From Gammaproteobacteria bacterium (GTDB lineage: Bacteria; Pseudomonadota; Gammaproteobacteria; UBA6186; Azoamicaceae), in the NCBI GenBank assembly GCA_013288135.1, contig JABDCL010000002.1, positions 1 through 64,000 of the forward strand: DNA of 64,000 nt, read 5' to 3'. Under the pieces are notes generated by a model, which did no database searches, was not told the origin of the DNA, and saw nothing but the letters and a program-made list of their open reading frames with translations. Position numbers and translations under genes: made by a program. This document shows positions 9,958 to 17,702 of the stretch, one piece after another. Numbering within the stretch: position 1 is the first letter of the stretch; each line of letters opens with the position of its first letter.

Positions 9958-11151
9958 CTACGGCACAATTCTTTTCATTAATAACATGGTGATATCATCC
10001 GGTAAGCCTTTTTTATCTTTAACCCCTATGCGTTGTAGAAAATCTTCGACTGTACCCTCTCCTTCTTTCACCATCCGTAACAAGGCTTTTTCTTTTTCAA
10101 CTAAATCTTTTTCAGGCAACACTTCCGCAATGCCATCTGAAAACATCACCAGCTGAGCATTAACCGGCAAAGTGAGTTTATACCTTTGATAATTTACTTG
10201 TTTCATGATTCCCACTGGAAAGCCTTTACCCTCTAAAAATCGTGCTTTTTCACCTTCCAGTATAATAATAGGATTAGGATAATGTCCTCCTATCGTATAG
10301 ATAAGTTCATTATCTACAGAATTGATGACACCATACACCATGGTAAGATATTTTCCAAGTTTAGCGGCGTAAATCTCTGCACTTAATCGAGCCAATAAAT
10401 TTTCAGGCTCCAATATTAAAGGATCATTATGCATTTGATAACGAGTAATAAATTGCGACACCAAACTTTTTAATAAAACCGTCACGAAAGCTGATGAAGA
10501 ACCATGCCCAGAAACATCTGCAATGTAGAAACCAAATCGATGTTCATCTAATTTAAAATAATCAACAAAATCTCCACTTAAATATAAAGAAGGCATCACC
10601 CCATGGGTAAAATGATAAGAACCAAAAGTGACATCTTGTTCTGGTAATAACCGCATCTGAACACTTCTACCTGCTTCTTGATCTTGTTCTAAAATTCCTA
10701 AACTCTTCTTTAAAGCTTGATTTGCAGCTTCTAATTGTAAACGATACGCCTTGTTCTCTTCTATTAATCGAGAGCGCTCAAGTGCTTTACAAACCGAATG
10801 CTCCATAACTGTCAAATCAGCCAAGGGTTTGGGTAAATAATCCCAAGAACCTAATCTTAAAGCTTGAATAACATCTTTCATCTCCCCAAGTCCAGACATC
10901 ACAATGACTGGCGTTTCTGGAGATTCTTTTGATATGGCTTCTAAAACTTCTAAACCATTCATTAAAGGCATTTTAATATCGGTTAAAACTAAATCTGGTT
11001 TTTCTTTACGAAATAATTCTAATCCTACTTTTCCATTTTCAGCTTCAATAACAATAAATCCACTGTCATCCAGATAAGCTGCGATATTTTGACGCAACAC
11101 TGTATCATCATCAATGGTTAGAATTTTGGATCCTTGCGGAACTACCATCAT
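9958..11151 (-). CDS. Response regulator with PP2C-type phosphatase output (RssB-like)
   Basis: 397 aa. The receiver domain (about 8-122) has the acidic pair DDD at 14-16, the phospho-acceptor Asp58 in LVLTDIKMP and a Lys in YLPKPL. A coiled linker (about 125-160) leads to a SpoIIE/PP2C phosphatase domain (about 165-395) with the metal-binding GDFVDYF, ADVSGHG and FSDGIAEV motifs. This architecture is that of RsbU/RssB-like regulators that control a sigma factor or its partner by phosphorelay. No sensor kinase is adjacent. It starts 18 bp after mlaA on the same strand, so they are probably one operon. Confidence 0.9.
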   Translation of the reverse strand: MMVVPQGSKILTIDDDTVLRQNIAAYLDDSGFIVIEAENGKVGLELFRKEKPDLVLTDIKMPLMNGLEVLEAISKESPETPVIVMSGLGEMKDVIQALRLGSWDYLPKPLADLTVMEHSVCKALERSRLIEENKAYRLQLEAANQALKKSLGILEQDQEAGRSVQMRLLPEQDVTFGSYHFTHGVMPSLYLSGDFVDYFKLDEHRFGFYIADVSGHGSSSAFVTVLLKSLVSQFITRYQMHNDPLILEPENLLARLSAEIYAAKLGKYLTMVYGVINSVDNELIYTIGGHYPNPIIILEGEKARFLEGKGFPVGIMKQVNYQRYKLTLPVNAQLVMFSDGIAEVLPEKDLVEKEKALLRMVKEGEGTVEDFLQRIGVKDKKGLPDDITMLLMKRIVP

Positions 11152-11169
11152 AGCCCTAACCTTACTCTT

Positions 11170-11925
11170 TTATGGCGGAGGACCTTGTAGTTCAGCACCT
11201 GTATTATCTGTGCCATTTGTAGTGTTAGTTGCATTTTCTGTGCTGGTATTTTCTCCACCCATTTCATATTGTCGATGTTGCAAATAGGCATCTTTGTAAA
11301 AAGTGTATTCATTGATTGAAGCTTCTTCTATTGCAGGCTCATTCTTTAAAAAGTCTGCTCGAAGTTCAACATAATATAAAGCTAAGAGACCATAGCGAGC
11401 TTTACGAGAATGGATATATGGATAAACACTCATATAATAAGTAGCACCCAATCCTATACCATCTCTGATTGTACTGGGCCCTAAAATTGGTAAAACTAGA
11501 TAACTTGAGTCTTTCCAACCCCATCTAGCCAAGGTTAAACCAAAATCATTGGTGCGTCTTTCTAATCCGGCATAACTTGCAACGTTAAAGATCCCCACAA
11601 TACCTATCGTTGTATTCAATACAAAACGACCTCCGGTATTGCTTGCATCCCTAAATTTTCCTTGTAAAACGTCATTGGCAAAAGTTGGGAGTTCTCTTAA
11701 ATTTTCATAAACATTACTAACACCCATTTTTACGGGTTTGGGGATAAGAGCATCATAAAGATGGGCTGCAGGCTTAATGACAACCCTATCAAGGGCCTTA
11801 TTAAAACCAAAGACACCTCGATTGAAACATTCTAAAGGATCGCCAGGCGTTCTAGTACACCCTGTCATAACCAAAGGTAGACAGACTGCAGTAACCATAA
11901 ATAAAGATCTTTTATTGAAGCGCAT
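11170..11925 (-). CDS. mlaA: MlaA (VacJ) outer-membrane lipoprotein
   Basis: 251 aa. A signal peptide ends in a lipobox with Cys23 (VMTGC). The body carries the MlaA signature DPLECFNRGVFGFN, LRELPTFANDVLQGKF and the GxxGxxNV region. MlaA sits in the outer membrane with porins and removes misplaced phospholipids from the outer leaflet for return to the inner membrane. The last 35 residues are Asn/Thr/Gly-rich. None of the other mla genes are beside it. The next gene on the strand encodes the response regulator/phosphatase. Confidence 0.95.
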   Translation of the reverse strand: MRFNKRSLFMVTAVCLPLVMTGCTRTPGDPLECFNRGVFGFNKALDRVVIKPAAHLYDALIPKPVKMGVSNVYENLRELPTFANDVLQGKFRDASNTGGRFVLNTTIGIVGIFNVASYAGLERRTNDFGLTLARWGWKDSSYLVLPILGPSTIRDGIGLGATYYMSVYPYIHSRKARYGLLALYYVELRADFLKNEPAIEEASINEYTFYKDAYLQHRQYEMGGENTSTENATNTTNGTDNTGAELQGPPP

Positions 11926-11981
11926 ATTGAAATTGTATAACTAGAATTGAATTCCTACCAATGATAATTTGAAATTACAAT

Positions 11982-12011
11982 AAAAAAACCCCCCTTTAAA
12001 AAAGGGGGGTT
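11982..12011 (-). terminator. Intrinsic terminator after the porin gene
   Basis: On the minus strand a stem AACCCCCC/GGGGGGTT (11987-12011) is followed by a T-run (11982-11988). It ends the porin transcript before mlaA. Confidence 0.85.
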
Positions 12012-12069
12012 CAGAGGGACTTAAAATGAGGATTTTGACCTCAGACGAATATCCAGTATTCGTACTCGA

Positions 12070-13467
12070 TTAAATCGCCACTTGGAAACGTAAACCAAAA
12101 ATATTCAACTTACGTTTTTTAGCATCAACAGATGAAGGTTGTCTTCCAGCAGTACCCACACCACCCAATGCATTCATGTGCAGCTTATTAGCTGATACAC
12201 GATCTTGTGTAATGTTTGTATTCGTTGGATGAATGTTAGCGCGGATGTAATTAAACACCACTTTAACATTATCTGTCGCATACCAATTAAGCCCTAAGGT
12301 TAAATTGTGCTCACTACCCCCATGAATCTTTTTACTATTTAGATTAATGAAGCTATATCGTGCAGCAACTTCCCAAGCACCACAGTCGCTAGCAGGTTTT
12401 ACAGAGCCGAAGGTCCCACTGGGGAAATCATAAGAATGAGATTCACCGGTGATAACATAAGCGCCCTGAACATGATATCCCCTAAAGCTTGGATGTCCCT
12501 TAGAGAAAAAACGATCAGCAGAATTAGCCACAGCTACTGTCTTAACCTTAGCTCTTTCATATTCAGCCTGTACCATTGCAGGTCCCCACATAGCGGCTGC
12601 TTCTAAACCACCCACTGTGTACTGTTTAGCCCGCATAGCACCCGCATTAACCAATAAAGCGGTTGAACGAGCAATCGCTTCTGGGGCTGTTTGAAATAAA
12701 TTTGTTAATACAACAGATCCATCTGCAGCTGTTGAAATTAACTTTTGATGTCTAGCTGAAGCACCTAAGTGGTATACAACATCATCAGTATGACAAGGTG
12801 AAAAAGTCACACGGACAGCTTCTCCAAGACGATCATTCTTTGGACTATACGTAGTTCTAGCCAATTGTTGGTTAAAAGACCGGCTGCGAATACTTCCAAA
12901 AGAGTTAGCTACTTGGCGTGGTTCAAACACCGCTGCAGCAATTGTTACCATATCTGCAAAGTTGGTATCTGCATAAAGACCTATTCCAAATTCAGGTGCT
13001 AAAAATGCAGTGCCCATTAAACTTTGTTCCAAGAACAATAAATCTTGCTTATTACCCCAATTCTCTAATCCAAAAGGAATTTGGAATTGCCCAACTGCAA
13101 TATTAGAACACTCTATACCCGCAAAATTTAAATAGGCATTACGAAGAACTACCGGTTCACCTCGAAAATCAAGTTCCAAACGGTATGTCCAAAATTCACC
13201 AACACCACCATTAAAATCTAACCAAGTACGACGTAAATTAGCGCCGTTTGGAAAATCATTTCTTTTTGCACGTTTATTACCAGAGAATATAACCTCATCG
13301 ACTTGCAATAGACCACCAATGGTAAACCAATATTTACTATCAGCAGGATCATATACGCTTAATCCACCACGTGAATCAACTTGCATGCTTGCTGCTGCAC
13401 TTCCAGACATTGCAGCTGCGAGGGTTAACCCAACCCATTTTGACTTTGAACTCTTCTTCTTCATCAT
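12070..13467 (-). CDS. Porin, OprO/OprP-like
   Basis: 465 aa from the ATG at 13465-13467, which has AGGAG nine bases upstream; an in-frame GTG two codons earlier lies too near that site. A signal peptide ends about residue 27 (GSAAAS). The body has the alternating pattern of an outer-membrane beta-barrel and ends in an aromatic/hydrophobic strand (FGLRFQVAI). The opening KYWFTIGGLLQVD and the later NGANLRRTWLDFNGGVGEFW match phosphate-selective porin O/P relatives. The gene at 24141-25487 is a clear paralogue. It has its own promoter and terminator, so it is expressed as a single unit. Confidence 0.88.
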   Translation of the reverse strand: MMKKKSSKSKWVGLTLAAAMSGSAAASMQVDSRGGLSVYDPADSKYWFTIGGLLQVDEVIFSGNKRAKRNDFPNGANLRRTWLDFNGGVGEFWTYRLELDFRGEPVVLRNAYLNFAGIECSNIAVGQFQIPFGLENWGNKQDLLFLEQSLMGTAFLAPEFGIGLYADTNFADMVTIAAAVFEPRQVANSFGSIRSRSFNQQLARTTYSPKNDRLGEAVRVTFSPCHTDDVVYHLGASARHQKLISTAADGSVVLTNLFQTAPEAIARSTALLVNAGAMRAKQYTVGGLEAAAMWGPAMVQAEYERAKVKTVAVANSADRFFSKGHPSFRGYHVQGAYVITGESHSYDFPSGTFGSVKPASDCGAWEVAARYSFINLNSKKIHGGSEHNLTLGLNWYATDNVKVVFNYIRANIHPTNTNITQDRVSANKLHMNALGGVGTAGRQPSSVDAKKRKLNIFGLRFQVAI

Positions 13468-13607
13468 GAACACTTTCTCCTAACTAGAAGGTCTAACAAC
13501 CCGTTGTGTATAATAGCCATACAAAACTTTCGTGGTACGTCTATCATTAAATTTTAAATGATTACAACACGTTCCCACAAACCCCACAACAGGGTACAAA
13601 GGGTTAC

Positions 13608-13635
13608 ATTAAATGATCTATTTCCTCGCTGTCAA
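13608..13635 (-). promoter_or_regulatory. Promoter of the porin gene
   Basis: On the minus strand TTGACA (13630-13635), 16-bp spacer, TTTAAT (13608-13613). It lies just after the pilY1-like stop and leaves a leader of about 130 nt. Confidence 0.65.
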
Positions 13636-13651
13636 CAAAAAATATTAGATT

Positions 13652-14980
13652 TTAATAATTTTTAAAGGACTGTCTGCCTAATCGATCTGCATTCATAGTG
13701 CCGGTCATACTATTAAGCTGACACTTAGAATTCAAAGTTACTAAAATATCCTGATGTTTTTTAGGATCCCACAATAATTTAACAACTTTATCCCCTTCGC
13801 AGATTTTTTCAGATCCTGATTCCGCTCCTAATTCTGTCGTCGATTTCATAGATTCCCATGCAACTGCTACCGGTTTATGTGAAGCAAGGTTCATAACAAA
13901 AGGTAATGAATTGCTGCGTGGAACAAAAATCGCTCGTCCAAATCGAATAAAATAATCTAAAGTTGCGGTTTTATCTAAAAGCACTGGTATTAATTCATCT
14001 GTGGTATTTAATTTATCTTCCAGTGCATACATTCTTTGTTCCCTGCTTTCATTTTCCGCTAACACATATAAGTAGACCCCACCGCCATGGTTTGCCTTCA
14101 CAACCTTAGGTCCTGATAGTACTTGAAGAGATGCTATTTTTTTAGCTTTAGGATGATCAGACTGTTTCAGGTCAAAAACCCACAGAGCGCCTGTCAAATC
14201 TCCCGCATAGATTCTATCAACGACTCCCCGCGAATCTAAATCAACCGCCTCAACAATCGAAATATCACGGCCTCTTGTTGTGTACTCAATAACAGCGCTC
14301 GGTGCAGCCAAAGGTATAAACTGTAATGCTCCCAATTCTTTAGCCGCACCTGCCCAAATAATGCCCCAATGATGATCAGATGCAGATGACATCCGTACAA
14401 AAAAAGGTTTAGCGATTACCTTTGTCATCTTTTTAGGGGACAACTCTGAGATCCTGTTTAATTGGTAAGGATCTGTAATATCAAATACTATCCCCAAACT
14501 CTTTTCTTCTCCCTCATTATTTACAATACTCATACTCATGGCTAACAACACACGAGCACGATCATCGCTTTCAGAAATTACACCCACCGTAAGATGGCTC
14601 CTCTTAATAAGTGTGTGGACTGGAGACATAGCTAACGAGGTTGTTTCTCCTGGAAACAAATTCAAACTAGCAATTTCTTCTCCTGTTCTACCATCCAACC
14701 CATATAAAATACCCTGATTAGAAATCGCATAAATAAAAGATTTTACATAAACCATGTCTAATAATTCTGAGCCCTCTTTCCAAGCAGTTCTGGGATTAAG
14801 TATTACGATGGGTACCCCAAAATCAGGACTTCGAGTCATTCTAGAACAATTACCCAGAAATAATCTTAAGTTCTCATCCAATAAATTCGAATTGCTGATT
14901 AAAAGAGGTTGACTATTTACTTCATAAATTAAAATAAAATTCAAAAAAAACATAAATAAAGTTAAAATTAGTTTTTTCAT
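13652..14980 (-). CDS. Reduced PilY1-like protein
   Basis: 442 aa with a signal peptide (about 1-23). Beta-propeller-like repeats fill the body, and the motif VDRIYAGDLTGALWVFDL (about 250-267) is the signature of the PilY1 C-terminal propeller. PilY1 is a tip-associated adhesin and assembly factor of type IV pili. Full PilY1 proteins exceed 1000 residues and begin with a von Willebrand A-like region; that half is absent. Position as the last gene of a pilV-pilW-pilX set supports the call. It could still act in minor-pilin complex assembly, or be decaying. Confidence 0.75.
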   Translation of the reverse strand: MKKLILTLFMFFLNFILIYEVNSQPLLISNSNLLDENLRLFLGNCSRMTRSPDFGVPIVILNPRTAWKEGSELLDMVYVKSFIYAISNQGILYGLDGRTGEEIASLNLFPGETTSLAMSPVHTLIKRSHLTVGVISESDDRARVLLAMSMSIVNNEGEEKSLGIVFDITDPYQLNRISELSPKKMTKVIAKPFFVRMSSASDHHWGIIWAGAAKELGALQFIPLAAPSAVIEYTTRGRDISIVEAVDLDSRGVVDRIYAGDLTGALWVFDLKQSDHPKAKKIASLQVLSGPKVVKANHGGGVYLYVLAENESREQRMYALEDKLNTTDELIPVLLDKTATLDYFIRFGRAIFVPRSNSLPFVMNLASHKPVAVAWESMKSTTELGAESGSEKICEGDKVVKLLWDPKKHQDILVTLNSKCQLNSMTGTMNADRLGRQSFKNY

Positions 14981-15010
14981 AGGATTCTCCAGGTAAGGTT
15001 TTGGTTTTTT

Positions 15011-15037
15011 GGGCCGGCACAGGGACCGGCCCCTACA
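15011..15037 (-). repeat. TGTAGGGGC hairpin repeat at the pilX stop
   Basis: Minus-strand copy with the GGGCCGGTC-type stem. The TAG of its TGTAG start is the stop codon of pilX (15033-15035). Confidence 0.85.
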
Positions 15038-15416
15038 TTTGCTTCATCACTGCGTAAGTCGTTTGATAAGGCTGCACAGTGATTTGATAAATTTCAACAC
15101 CCTCAGAACACCCAAATCCTAGATGATCAGGAACAAATCCAATTTTTTGTATAGTAGGTGAATCCAAACCTTCTCGTTTATACATAGCCTTCTCAAGTTG
15201 CTTTTCTTCATGCAATAACTGATTTTCAGCTGTTTGCTCCCTTTGAAGCTGATCTTTTAAGTTATGGGCTATTTTTTGACCCAAGAGTTCCCGCAGCATC
15301 AAGTGTGCTGAAATGAGAGAGGTGACCGTCAACAAGATGATCACGATAATCAGGGCCATGCCAGTTTCTAAGCGCAATTTCAGTCTCCCATTCATTTTCT
15401 TTAGAAGTTCGTTCAT
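15033..15416 (-). CDS. PilX-like minor pilin
   Basis: 127 aa from the first ATG, or 120 aa from the second (Met8), which gives a normal 12-residue leader before GMALIIVIILLTV. The hydrophobic N-terminal helix after Gly resembles PilX/GspK-type minor pilins, which need no Glu at position 5. The body (about 45-85) is charged and helical. The start overlaps the end of pilW by 155 bp in another frame. The stop lies inside a TGTAGGGGC repeat, so the original C-terminus may have been different. Confidence 0.7.
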   Translation of the reverse strand: MNELLKKMNGRLKLRLETGMALIIVIILLTVTSLISAHLMLRELLGQKIAHNLKDQLQREQTAENQLLHEEKQLEKAMYKREGLDSPTIQKIGFVPDHLGFGCSEGVEIYQITVQPYQTTYAVMKQM

Positions 15417-16320
15417 TGATAGTTTTAATTTTTATCCGAACACTGTTAATAGCCAAGCAATCTTCGATTTGCCCAGCCGGCTTATAGAGTGTTTCGGGTA
15501 AGGATTTTGAAAAAAACCCAAATTCTACTTTAAATTCATTAATTCCTGTTACCAACTCCTCAGCAGAATGCAAAAGATCATCTCTATACAATGCATAAAT
15601 TGGCTTTTTAGGATGATTAGCATTCCTCGCAATAAAACGTTTCGGCTCTCCAAGATAATAAGCAACTCTTTGCAATTCAGTCACTTCAGAGCCTCTTAAA
15701 TAACATTTACTTAAAGCATTTGATTTATTCTTAGAATCTTTAGCAGTTACCTGATGAAAAATAAGATCGCCACCCACCTCATTTGCCACAAACAGATCTC
15801 CCTGCAAACAATCCGAAATCAAAACTAAAGATCCTTTTGCAAAATGACTATCCTGTTTAGTTTGAAGTGTATCACTGGGATCAGACATATTTTTGGCTAA
15901 TTCAGCAGTACGCTTTGGAATATCATAGATTATTAATAAATCTGTATTTTTTATTACCCTATTACATACAGTCTCAGGCATTTTTCCAAAACAATTTTCA
16001 GCAGTGACTAAAAAACCAAATACCAATCGTCTATCCTGCGGAAATATATTTATCTCACTTCTTTTCTCGACAACTCCCCTTGTGATTGGAAAAAACTCAT
16101 CCCGGCTTCGACAGCCTCGGTAGCCACTGACATGGAGATCTTGAATTAAAAATTGAAACAGTGTTCGCTGTACCTCTTTTTCCGAATGATGCTCACCTTC
16201 AACAATATAGTGCTCTTTTGTAAATTGATACCAATAGATTGCACCTGAAACAACCAAAGTACTTAAGGCCATACCAATAAGAACAGCAATTAAACTCATC
16301 CCTAAACATCGATTATCCAT
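15262..16320 (-). CDS. PilW-like minor pilin, extended at the C-terminus
   Basis: 352 aa. The leader MDNRCLG is followed by the helix MSLIAVLIGMALSTLVV. The usual Glu at position 5 after the cleavage site is Ala12 here, a missing key residue. The body is PilW-like, with the late segment INSVRIKIKT and WETEIALRN, the normal end of PilW. Instead of stopping there, the frame runs on for 43 residues that are the pilX coding sequence read in another frame. The codon after ALRN is TGG, one base from the stop TGA. Loss of a stop is the simplest reading. It overlaps pilV by 19 bp. Confidence 0.72.
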   Translation of the reverse strand: MDNRCLGMSLIAVLIGMALSTLVVSGAIYWYQFTKEHYIVEGEHHSEKEVQRTLFQFLIQDLHVSGYRGCRSRDEFFPITRGVVEKRSEINIFPQDRRLVFGFLVTAENCFGKMPETVCNRVIKNTDLLIIYDIPKRTAELAKNMSDPSDTLQTKQDSHFAKGSLVLISDCLQGDLFVANEVGGDLIFHQVTAKDSKNKSNALSKCYLRGSEVTELQRVAYYLGEPKRFIARNANHPKKPIYALYRDDLLHSAEELVTGINEFKVEFGFFSKSLPETLYKPAGQIEDCLAINSVRIKIKTINERTSKENEWETEIALRNWHGPDYRDHLVDGHLSHFSTLDAAGTLGSKNSP

Positions 16321-16679
16321 TGCAGTTTATACTTTACATTCATCCTTGAAAAAATCGTGAGAGTATATGACTTTTCTTCAGTGTATTCAATACTTAATTC
16401 ACTGCCCGGTAATGCTTTAGCTATTTTTTCACGCCAATGTAACAAAATACTTGGAAGCACCTGTTCTTTCTTATATTTATGATGCTTATGTAATCGCAAG
16501 TTTTCGGACACACTAAAAGCTATCTGTGTTGCATGTTCCCACCAGGCTGAATCTTGACGAAAGCTAAGACTTTGAATACATAAGGTTCCAATGGTAGAAG
16601 CACCTATTGATAACAAAAGTAATGCAATCAATACTTCTATCAGTGAGGAGCCTCTCTCCCCAGTTATTTTATTTATCAT
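16302..16679 (-). CDS. PilV-like minor pilin
   Basis: 125 aa. Prepilin leader MINKITGERG, then SSLIEVLIALLLLSIG with Glu at position 5 after the PilD cleavage site, the type IV pilin hallmark. The C-terminal part is charged and ends in a beta-like region, as in PilV. First gene of a pilV-pilW-pilX-pilY1 operon on the minus strand. fimT/fimU, normally upstream, and pilE, normally downstream, are absent; upstream lies the DUF559 element instead. Confidence 0.8.
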   Translation of the reverse strand: MINKITGERGSSLIEVLIALLLLSIGASTIGTLCIQSLSFRQDSAWWEHATQIAFSVSENLRLHKHHKYKKEQVLPSILLHWREKIAKALPGSELSIEYTEEKSYTLTIFSRMNVKYKLQWIIDV

Positions 16680-16777
16680 GCCAAATACAAGATCCTTATT
16701 AAATTGTTAGAGTTAATCTCACTTTTTTTGGTTCTTCAGTTTTGAAATCTGCCGATTAGAATTATCATTATTCAAAT

Positions 16778-16910
16778 CTTTGAAGCACATACTAATAATT
16801 ACTGTTATCGCTTCGTCTAACATCCCCCGAGCGCCTCATAGCTTCTCTTAATCCTAAAGATAATCGAATTAGGCACTCTGCCCCCTTGAAAGGGGGCTAA
16901 AAACCACATC
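16778..16910 (+). repeat. Copy B of the DUF559-associated repeat
   Basis: 133 bp matching copy A from CTTTGAA-GCACATAC through the GGGGGC hairpin; the outer part after the hairpin has diverged. One arm of the GAGCGCCT/AGGCGCTC stem carries a mismatch (AGGCACTC). It lies upstream of the endonuclease gene, inverted relative to copy C. Confidence 0.88.
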
Positions 16911-17035
16911 CAAGACTTTCCTAAAAAACCAACGTATTTTTGGCATTATCATGATCTATTTAAGGTATGAAATCAAGCACTTTAAATTTGAATGCATCAG
17001 AAATATAATTGCACACCTCAAATAAGGAGTATGAG

Positions 17036-17410
17036 ATGAAGGAGTTATTGCCATACAGCAAGGAATTAAAGCCCTATTCAAGAGAACTAAGAAAGCAAAT
17101 GACAGCACCTGAACATTTATTATGGCGTAGAATAAGACGAAAACAAATATGTGGCGTTCAATTTTATACACAAAAACCAATTGGTCCTTACATCTTGGAT
17201 TTTTATTCCAAAGCCCCTAGACTTTGTATCGAATTGGATGGGGAATATCATTTTTCTAGAGGACAGCAAGAAAAGGATTTGAGTCGGGATATTTATCTAA
17301 GAACACTCGGAATAAAAGTATTACGATTCACGAATGTCGAAGTTCAGGAACAATGTCACAGGGTAGTAGCGAAAATCAAAGCAACTATAAAAGTATTACT
17401 TCTTGCTTGA
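17036..17410 (+). CDS. DUF559 endonuclease-like protein
   Basis: 124 aa from the ATG at 17036, with AGGAG six bases upstream. It opens with the family motif RELRKQMTAPEHLLWRRIRR, then GVQFYTQKPIGPYILDFYS, IELDGEYHF and VLRFTNVEV. The Asp of ILDFY and the Glu/Asp of IELDGEYH fit a PD-(D/E)xK nuclease core like that of Vsr mismatch endonucleases. Cellular roles of DUF559 proteins are not established. The gene lies alone between two inverted copies of the same repeat. Confidence 0.88.
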   Translation: MKELLPYSKELKPYSRELRKQMTAPEHLLWRRIRRKQICGVQFYTQKPIGPYILDFYSKAPRLCIELDGEYHFSRGQQEKDLSRDIYLRTLGIKVLRFTNVEVQEQCHRVVAKIKATIKVLLLA

Positions 17411-17445
17411 CATGACATTGGCTTAAGCTCAGATGGGTTTAGGAT

Positions 17446-17621
17446 AATAAATTAAAGTATTTTATTGCTTTCGATTCAGATGTGGAAAAGCCCCCTTTCA
17501 AGGGGGCAGAGCGCCTAATTCGATTACCTTTAGGATTAAGAGAAGCTATGAGGCGCTCGGGGGATGTTAGACGAAGCGATAACAATAATTATTAGTATGT
17601 GCTTTCAAAGCAGTTTGAGCT
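17446..17621 (-). repeat. Copy C of the DUF559-associated repeat
   Basis: 176 bp, the full-length match to copy A when read on the minus strand, from AGCTCAAACT (17612-17621) to the TTTAATTTATT end at 17446. It includes the GCCCCCTT/AAGGGGGC hairpin. Confidence 0.9.
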
Positions 17622-17702
17622 CACACTAAAATGCCTGAAAGAAAAAGTCAATGAATAGTTTTGCTGGAATATTCAAGTCCCCAAATCCCAAAATACGGCA
17701 GA

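Larger units (their letters stand above)
16778..17621. mobile_element. Candidate mobile unit: DUF559 gene between inverted repeats
   Basis: Repeat B (+), the endonuclease-like gene, then repeat C (-), 844 bp in all. It separates the pil operon from the M61 gene. No transposase is present. The composition and the isolated copy A elsewhere suggest that the repeat moves or recombines, perhaps with help from the endonuclease. That is inference. This also accounts for the 356-bp gene-free stretch at 16680-17035. Confidence 0.55.

Noticed and set aside
16778-17621. Classical insertion sequence
   Set aside because: No transposase; DUF559 is nuclease-like and the repeats are long and unequal rather than short matched ends. 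Kept only as a candidate mobile unit.
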